This document shows, piece by piece, positions 7,366-10,445 of a DNA stretch of 10,445 nt. A program made the position numbers and the translations under genes. The stretch covers positions 10,917 to 21,361 of the forward strand of contig JAHFKH010000012.1 in assembly GCA_023245435.1 (NCBI GenBank). The letters are read 5' to 3'. Under the pieces are notes generated by a model that had not been told where the DNA came from, did not search any database, and saw nothing but the letters and a program-made list of their open reading frames with translations. This DNA is from Candidatus Shapirobacteria bacterium. GTDB taxonomy: Bacteria; Patescibacteriota; Microgenomatia; UBA12405. Each line of letters begins with the position of its first letter. Position 1 is the stretch's first letter.

Positions 7366-7725
7366 TTATTTTTGTAGATATTCACTAACACAGTCTCTTT
7401 TTGTCTTAATTCTCACTTCCACCAGACTAACCGCCATCTTAAAACACTGCTCTTGTGTATAACTTTTTGTACAATCTTTCATGAGACGTGCATCTAACTC
7501 GTCGCCAGAATGTACACATTTATTAAGTTCTATTATTTCCAGGTCTAGTTTTTGGACGGCAGTAACTAGTTCTTCATACTTAGAAGAACATACTTCACGA
7601 CTAGTCTCTGCCTCATTATAATCAGCAAACCATTCTTCGGCTGTTTGTCCTTCGTATTTTCCAATACTGCATCCTGATAAAACAAAACTGGCAATTATCA
7701 CAATTACGATAAACAAATTTTTCAC
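7366..7725 (-). CDS. Small lipoprotein (GTG start), unknown function
   Basis: The frame is open from 7863, but the best start is GTG at 7725. It gives a textbook lipoprotein signal: K2, hydrophobic residues 4-15, and the lipobox LSGC with C19 as the lipidated residue. The 119-aa product continues with a YEGQTAEEWFADYNEAE segment, then a likely coiled coil (about 45-75) and several further cysteines. The YEGxTAEEWF motif is one I recall from small Patescibacteria proteins, without known function. The 46 residues upstream of the GTG have no Met after the first and no protein-like character, so I treat them as untranslated. It is first of four close-packed genes for membrane or exported products, which suggests a surface role such as exclusion or attachment; that is inference. 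Confidence 0.65.
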   Translation of the reverse strand: MKNLFIVIVIIASFVLSGCSIGKYEGQTAEEWFADYNEAETSREVCSSKYEELVTAVQKLDLEIIELNKCVHSGDELDARLMKDCTKSYTQEQCFKMAVSLVEVRIKTKRDCVSEYLQK

Positions 7726-7732
7726 TATGTGA

Positions 7733-7741
7733 ATAATACCA
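7733..7741 (-). promoter_or_regulatory. Candidate extended -10 promoter of the envelope-protein cassette
   Basis: On the minus strand TGGTATTAT is an extended -10 (TG-n-TATTAT) ending 7 nt before the GTG at 7725. The transcript would start at or next to the start codon and be leaderless. No convincing -35 is seen, which is tolerated with an extended -10. It supports the GTG start of the lipoprotein. Confidence 0.35.
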
Positions 7742-8012
7742 CTAGAACATTGGTGATATGTAGTCGGTATTATGATAGTTGTATTGCTTTGATAGCGTGG
7801 GTATAGCCTGAGATTGGGATAATAAGTTAATATTGATTTTTTTATTGTTGTTATTAAAACCATCGTGTCTGTGGGGTTACCTTTGTGTGGAAAGTACTGT
7901 CACATTTACGCATAAATATATTGATAATAGTTGTCACCTGTAAAAATTAAAAAAAACAACCATATGGACAAGAGTTAACACCTAATAAAGCACATATATT
8001 GGAGTAGGTGTG
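7742..8012. other. Intergenic stretch between envelope cassette and replication operon
   Basis: About 270 bp with no gene I can support on either strand. It holds the upstream part of the open frame before the lipoprotein GTG, an A8 run at 7949-7956 (T8 on the minus strand, downstream of the replication operon), the palindrome CCATATGG at 7960-7967, and part of the inverted repeat at 7978-8011. It probably contains the end of the replication transcript and upstream control of the cassette. Confidence 0.4.
7978..8011 (-). terminator. Weak inverted repeat at the end of the replication operon
   Basis: ACACCTA (7978-7984) and TAGGTGT (8005-8011) are perfect 7-bp complements with a 20-nt loop; a one-base bulge lets the stem extend by about three more pairs into the stop codon of the 88-aa gene. 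A T8 run follows on the minus strand, but about 20 nt further on, so it is not a classic intrinsic terminator. It could be an RNA 3'-end structure. Confidence 0.25.
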
Positions 8013-8279
8013 TTATGCAAACTCTGGAACAATCTCCATAAAACAACGATAACAATACTCTAATTCAGTGTAGGTGTAAGAAATGCCCTCATTTGAATAG
8101 CCAGGAGCATAATTGAATCTTAAGGTTGCTTTATCCCAGGCAAATTTAGTGCCAAAACCCCTTATTCTGAGTAAAATTCTTTTAGATTTCTTTGTGCTCA
8201 GTGAGTTAACCATTTTATGGTCTAAATAAAATTTAAGATGATATCTAGGTGTAGATACTGACGACCGTTTTGTTTTCAT
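8013..8279 (-). CDS. Small protein of the replication operon, unknown function
   Basis: An 88-aa protein I do not recognise. The first 40 residues are basic (KTKRSS at 2-7, TKKSKR at 29-34), which would suit nucleic-acid binding. The rest is aromatic-rich, with RFNYAPGYSNEG and a YTYTELEYCYRCF stretch, and no catalytic motif. Its ATG overlaps the stop of the helicase gene in ATGA (8276-8279), so it is translationally coupled to the helicase and is last in the replication operon. A role with the helicase or with single-stranded DNA is possible from position and charge only. Confidence 0.6.
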   Translation of the reverse strand: MKTKRSSVSTPRYHLKFYLDHKMVNSLSTKKSKRILLRIRGFGTKFAWDKATLRFNYAPGYSNEGISYTYTELEYCYRCFMEIVPEFA

Positions 8280-9220
8280 ATGTCTTTGCCTGAATTAAAT
8301 ATTTTTTCAGCAACTTCACCGGTGACCTCTGGTTCAATTTCTGTGAATATTTTCTTTTCACCATCAAAGTCCATCAATACGGCCCCATCGCGATTATTTC
8401 TAAATTGTTCCAATATCACCAAGGTTTGTCTATTTAAATGATTGTCGGGGTAAAACTGGAGTGGTCTCCAAATTAAAAAAGCCCCATCAACGTGAGTCTT
8501 TGATGACCCTCCGTAAATGTCATCAACTGATGGTTTTGCAACAACCGTAATAGATTCATTAAAGATTTGACCCACATTACCAGATTTTGCCAAATCTCGT
8601 ATTCCTTGAGGTGTCTCTTTATACGTCTGACCCCTTTTTGTATGAATAACACAAAAACAAATAACACTATGTTTTTTTGCAAATTTAATAACACTATCCA
8701 GTGCTGAATTTAACAGTTCCCAACCTTGTTTCCCGTTTATAAGATTGTTTGAAAATGTTGTCAAGTTATCAAAACAAATTATTTCAGCACCATTAGCAAC
8801 AAATGACTCTGCCAAAACCAGCAAATCTTTCATTGACAACTCTCTTCCCGTTACAGGATCCTTTAAGTTTGAATAAGAAAATATTTCATTATTAATATCC
8901 AACCAATCCTCAGAATATTGACTGTTTGTATTAACCGTATCAGTTTTTTGGTTAAAATAGACACCCGCCATTCGCGTGACAAAATCATATTCAGTTAATT
9001 CGGTATCAAAATATGCAACCTTTCTACCACGACCCAGATGATAATTTACGATATTCATCAATAAAGAACTTTTTCCACACTTCGCAACGCCCGCAATTAA
9101 ATATGTTGAAGCAAGTCTAAATCCTCCATTTAATACTTCATCTACCCCACTAAATCCTGAAGGTATTGATTTACTTACATCATCCAAGACAACCCTATCC
9201 TTTAATGGTAAATAATTCAT
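8276..9220 (-). CDS. DnaB/RecA-fold replicative helicase-like ATPase
   Basis: A 314-aa RecA-fold ATPase. After SGFSGVDEVLNGGF (21-34) comes Walker A, GVAKCGKS (44-51), then YFDTELTE (70-77), and Walker B EIICFDN with D151. H193 in VIHTKRG sits at the sensor position. LAKSGNVGQIFNES (210-223) and FRNNRDG (273-279) correspond to the DnaB helicase motifs that bind DNA and supply the arginine finger. The length equals the C-terminal motor domain of DnaB alone; the primase-binding N-terminal domain is missing. It probably unwinds DNA at the origin, loaded by the O-like protein whose stop it overlaps in ATGA. KaiC/RadA-like or RepA-type plasmid helicases (AAA_25 group) are the alternatives. It carries one of only two GATC sites in the element (8857-8860, in GGATCC). 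Confidence 0.82.
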   Translation of the reverse strand: MNYLPLKDRVVLDDVSKSIPSGFSGVDEVLNGGFRLASTYLIAGVAKCGKSSLLMNIVNYHLGRGRKVAYFDTELTEYDFVTRMAGVYFNQKTDTVNTNSQYSEDWLDINNEIFSYSNLKDPVTGRELSMKDLLVLAESFVANGAEIICFDNLTTFSNNLINGKQGWELLNSALDSVIKFAKKHSVICFCVIHTKRGQTYKETPQGIRDLAKSGNVGQIFNESITVVAKPSVDDIYGGSSKTHVDGAFLIWRPLQFYPDNHLNRQTLVILEQFRNNRDGAVLMDFDGEKKIFTEIEPEVTGEVAEKIFNSGKDI

Positions 9221-9678
9221 TTCCCTGTTTGTCTGAACTGATAACTGCGCTTTGAAAGAGCTTTAAAGTCTAATCGGGGTATATTTTCTTTATTTATTTC
9301 TTTTGTGGGTAAAGTTTCCTTAACTAGTTGAGTATCATTTTCTTTACTGGTATCACTTTCTTTACTAGTTGATAACCATTGCCCTATGTTAGGGTTAATG
9401 CTTAATACTGAAGTCTTACCTAGTAAAGTTTCCTTAACTAGTATCATTTTATTAACTAGTTGAGCGGTCTGTTTTGTTACTGTGGGTCTAGATTTATGTG
9501 TTTTATTCATTAACCAACTAATGCTAATTTTGTCACTAATTTTATGGAACCCATAAGTCTGCCTCATTACAAGCAATACAATAGAAATTTCAGAGCCACT
9601 CAAACCGAGTACAACTATCTTTTCCAGTTGTTCATTAGGAATTTGTGTATATTTTATATTTAATGTTTCTTTGTTCAT
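9217..9678 (-). CDS. Phage lambda O-like replication initiator
   Basis: A 153-aa protein. Residues 9-83 match the N-terminal winged-helix domain of bacteriophage replication protein O: YTQIPNEQLEKIV, LSGSEISIVLLVMRQTYGF and ISISWLMNKT, then a recognition helix around SRPTVTKQTAQLVNKMILV. In lambda this domain binds the origin iterons, and the C-terminal part contacts the helicase machinery. Here residues about 100-130 are polar and low in complexity (SKESDTSKEND, LVKETLPTKE), and the tail is basic (FKALSKRSYQFRQTGK). Lambda O is about twice as long, so the C-terminal part is short. The DNA for residues 73-124 contains an iteron array. It overlaps the helicase gene by 4 nt and starts 6 nt after the DUF5659-like gene. 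The family call is good; origin recognition is inferred from lambda. Confidence 0.78.
   Translation of the reverse strand: MNKETLNIKYTQIPNEQLEKIVVLGLSGSEISIVLLVMRQTYGFHKISDKISISWLMNKTHKSRPTVTKQTAQLVNKMILVKETLLGKTSVLSINPNIGQWLSTSKESDTSKENDTQLVKETLPTKEINKENIPRLDFKALSKRSYQFRQTGK
9279..9460. repeat. Iteron array inside the O-like gene: candidate replication origin
   Basis: Five 20-bp direct repeats lie at 9309-9328, 9332-9351, 9350-9369, 9423-9442 and 9441-9460. On the minus strand they fit ACTAGTWAAKRAARYKWTAC (one copy has C at position 3). The copies at 9309 and 9423 are identical over all 20 bp. Neighbouring pairs share two bases, giving an 18-bp period. A degenerate copy starts at 9279 and merges into an AT-rich tract at about 9280-9306. 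The repeats occur in two reading phases of the gene, so they are conserved as DNA rather than peptide. Lambda ori has the same plan: iterons within O beside an AT-rich unwinding region. Confidence 0.7.
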
Positions 9679-9684
9679 ATTATA

Positions 9685-9921
9685 TTAAGAACTTTGGTAC
9701 AAACGAGACTTCATTTCATTAATTGTTTCAATCAAATCACGGGCTTCCAGCTTAACCCCGTCGCGGTCCCAATATCGCTTTAACAATTGGTCAGCCACAC
9801 CATCATTATCACTAAAAACAAAATCAAAATACTTGGTGCCTTGTTTCTCCAGCCGTAGCAAAGAGAAATTCATTGTTCTCAATACACAAGCAGAATAAAA
9901 ATCATTTGTACGAAATTCCAT
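9685..9921 (-). CDS. DUF5659-like phage/plasmid protein
   Basis: A 78-aa protein beginning MEFRTNDFYSACVLRTMNF, with LLRLEKQGTKYFDFVFSD in the middle and a helical end (RDLIETINEMKSRLYQS). This pattern, with an xFRTxDFYxA start, an aromatic beta-hairpin ending in FVF, and a C-terminal helix ending in SRLY, is what I recall for the DUF5659 domain. That domain is common in phage and plasmid replication neighbourhoods and has no known function. It starts inside the last 20 nt of the 44-aa upstream frame and ends 6 nt before the O-like gene, so it is in the same transcript. The family call is from memory; the gene itself is secure from length and context. Confidence 0.7.
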   Translation of the reverse strand: MEFRTNDFYSACVLRTMNFSLLRLEKQGTKYFDFVFSDNDGVADQLLKRYWDRDGVKLEARDLIETINEMKSRLYQSS

Positions 9922-10036
9922 GGATATCTTTAACTATTAAATTCTCATTTTGCATTAAGAAGTCACCAACAAATTGACATATGTTTTTGACAATAGTTCT
10001 TTTCAAACATGGAGTAATATTACTAGTTACAATCAT
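9902..10036 (-). CDS. Very small ORF (44 aa) in the replication operon
   Basis: Reading from the ATG at 10036 gives 44 codons and a TGA at 9904-9902. The product begins MIVTSNITPCLKRTIVK and contains FVGDFLMQNENLIVKDIHG. Its ATG overlaps the stop of the 51-aa gene in ATGA, the same coupling seen twice further down the operon, and its end overlaps the DUF5659-like start by 20 nt. No family is recognised. The argument for it is position and coupling alone. The alternative is a non-coding gap of about 110 bp. Confidence 0.4.
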   Translation of the reverse strand: MIVTSNITPCLKRTIVKNICQFVGDFLMQNENLIVKDIHGISYK

Positions 10037-10188
10037 TTGTTCCATCCCTTTGGCCAATATTTTGTAAGATGTTTAAAGTATTCCTCCGACCTCAATATTT
10101 CACCAACAGACACGGGTGTATTTAATTCATCAATTTGACGACCCGCACCGTCAAGTTTTTTATGTAAAAGTATTTTATTTCTTTCCAT
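10033..10188 (-). CDS. Very small ORF (51 aa) in the replication operon
   Basis: The ATG at 10188 opens a 51-codon frame ending at TGA (10035-10033). The product begins MERNKILLHKKLDGAGRQID, continues with NTPVSVGEILRSEEYFKHL, and ends KYWPKGWNK. It is soluble, helical and mixed in charge, with a normal amino-acid mix for a real protein. I know no family. No Shine-Dalgarno is visible. It follows the partial upstream gene after 78 bp and overlaps the next small frame in ATGA. It could be a small regulator of the replication operon, given its leading position; that is inference. Confidence 0.5.
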   Translation of the reverse strand: MERNKILLHKKLDGAGRQIDELNTPVSVGEILRSEEYFKHLTKYWPKGWNK

Positions 10189-10248
10189 GTCATAGATTAA
10201 AACAACTGACAAATAGAGTAACTAAAAAAAATCAAACATCTTTCGGCG

Positions 10249-10264
10249 AACTTTATACAAAGTT
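10249..10264. repeat. Inverted repeat upstream of the small replication-operon genes
   Basis: AACTTT-ATAC-AAAGTT has perfect 6-bp arms around a 4-bp spacer. It lies 2 bp past the stop of the partial upstream gene and about 60 bp before the 51-aa gene. It could be a repressor operator. It could also be a weak terminator for the upstream gene, although the T8 run on the minus strand (10231-10224) is 17 nt away. Confidence 0.35.
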
Positions 10265-10266
10265 GT

Positions 10267-10445
10267 CTAATGACTAAACACCCTATCAAAATACTGTTTT
10301 TCTTCAGATAAAAGAATTGATATGTCTGTAGTTGTTTTGGGAAACCAACTTAGGTTATTGTTATAAGAATCTTCAAATAAACAATCATGTGTATTCAAAA
10401 GCTTAATATCATTTAAAATAACTTGAACTGATTCTCCAAGTTCTT
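10267..10445 (-). CDS. Unknown protein, C-terminal part only (start beyond window)
   Basis: The minus strand is open from the right edge to TAG at 10269-10267, giving the last 58 residues of a protein. The visible part starts ELGESVQVILNDIKLLN and includes FEDSYNNNLSWFPKTT and a final LSEEKQYFDRVFSH. It is soluble and acidic, with no recognisable motif. It reads in the same direction as the replication operon and ends 78 bp before its first small gene, so it may be the upstream member of that transcript or the gene before its promoter. Without the rest no function can be proposed. Confidence 0.55.
   Translation of the reverse strand, partial: ELGESVQVILNDIKLLNTHDCLFEDSYNNNLSWFPKTTTDISILLSEEKQYFDRVFSH

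Larger units (their letters stand above)
2969..10445. mobile_element. Putative integrated phage/plasmid-like element (left end inside, right end beyond window)
   Basis: The left limit is inferred from the truncation of the hydrolase gene near 2965-2975. To the right lie a Sau3AI-like R-M system, a cassette of small envelope proteins, and a replication module with an O-like initiator, a DnaB-type helicase and a DUF5659-like protein. None of these belongs with the polysaccharide genes to the left. Spot counts of 60-base lines give about 33-40% GC here against about 17-33% to the left. GATC occurs twice in about 7.5 kb here and six times in the 2.97 kb to the left. No integrase, capsid, terminase or conjugation gene is visible, so phage, plasmid and genomic island remain open. 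The exact left end and any target duplication cannot be set from one side. Confidence 0.55.

Noticed and set aside
7214..7462. 82-aa plus-strand frame
   Set aside because: It is antisense to the cysteine-rich protein and lipoprotein genes, which have clear export signals and operon spacing.
7726..7863. 46-residue N-terminal extension of the lipoprotein from ATG 7863
   Set aside because: It would bury a perfect lipoprotein signal peptide, and an extended -10 lies within it. GTG at 7725 explains both.
7960..7967. CCATATGG palindrome near a T8 run as a terminator
   Set aside because: An 8-bp self-palindrome has no loop to form a stable hairpin, so it is not a convincing terminator stem.
8473..8694. 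73-aa frame inside the helicase gene
   Set aside because: It is a shifted-frame shadow on the same strand as the helicase, which has Walker A, Walker B and DnaB motifs throughout.
10015..10023. TAATATTAC, identical to the geminivirus rolling-circle nick site
   Set aside because: It is not in the loop of a hairpin, lies inside a small frame, and no HUH-type Rep gene is visible. The replication genes are of the O/DnaB type. Chance is likely in AT-rich DNA.
10249..10266. Resemblance of the AACTTT/AAAGTT repeat to lambda-derived att core sequences
   Set aside because: The match is only a short AT-rich inverted repeat, with no integrase gene or second copy in the window.
1..10445. Recoded TGA as in Gracilibacteria/SR1
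   Set aside because: Several genes end properly at TGA (for example the endonuclease at 4943-4945 and the two tiny genes), and no gene needs readthrough.
1..10445. CRISPR array, tRNA or rRNA genes
   Set aside because: No regularly spaced repeat-spacer pattern and no tRNA or rRNA signatures were seen. The only repeat array is the iteron set in the O-like gene.

Overview
The window is AT-rich bacterial DNA read with the standard code (TGA is used as a stop). The left third looks like the chromosome of a Candidatus Patescibacteria (CPR) organism, probably of the Microgenomates type. That guess rests on family memory: two divergent GT2 glycosyltransferases, an O-antigen ligase-like membrane protein, and a secreted LamG-like plus alpha/beta-hydrolase protein of a kind I associate with that group. 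Shine-Dalgarno sequences are scarce, and several starts look leaderless or translationally coupled.

Layout. (1) 1-2186, minus strand: a compact surface-polysaccharide operon (GT2, GT2, O-antigen ligase-like protein, the last running off the left edge). (2) 2198-2986, plus strand: a secreted lectin-like/hydrolase gene cut off just after the first motif of its hydrolase domain. (3) About 2969 to the right edge: DNA that looks foreign. It has higher GC in spot counts, very few GATC sites, and phage/plasmid-type genes. It begins with an HExxH membrane protein (minus). Next comes a Sau3AI/MutH-like restriction endonuclease followed by its C5-cytosine methyltransferase (plus). A tight four-gene minus-strand cassette of small membrane or exported proteins follows, and then a minus-strand replication operon that extends to the right edge. 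That operon holds an unknown partial gene, two very small genes, a DUF5659-like protein, a phage lambda O-like initiator, a DnaB-type helicase core and an 88-aa protein.

How the parts may work together. The O-like protein and the helicase look like a minimal phage- or plasmid-type replication initiation pair. Five 20-bp iteron-like repeats lie inside the O-like gene itself, next to an AT-rich tract, as in the lambda origin. The repeats fall in two different reading phases, so they are DNA signals rather than a peptide repeat. The R-M system probably targets GATC. The only GATC in the R-M/intergenic part of the element sits in the -35 box of a good candidate promoter for the methyltransferase, which suggests methylation feedback. 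The element as a whole contains only two GATC sites against roughly twenty expected. My best overall reading is an integrated phage-like or plasmid-like element of a CPR bacterium that carries its own restriction-modification system and inserted into a surface hydrolase gene. The right end of the element and any integrase are outside the window.
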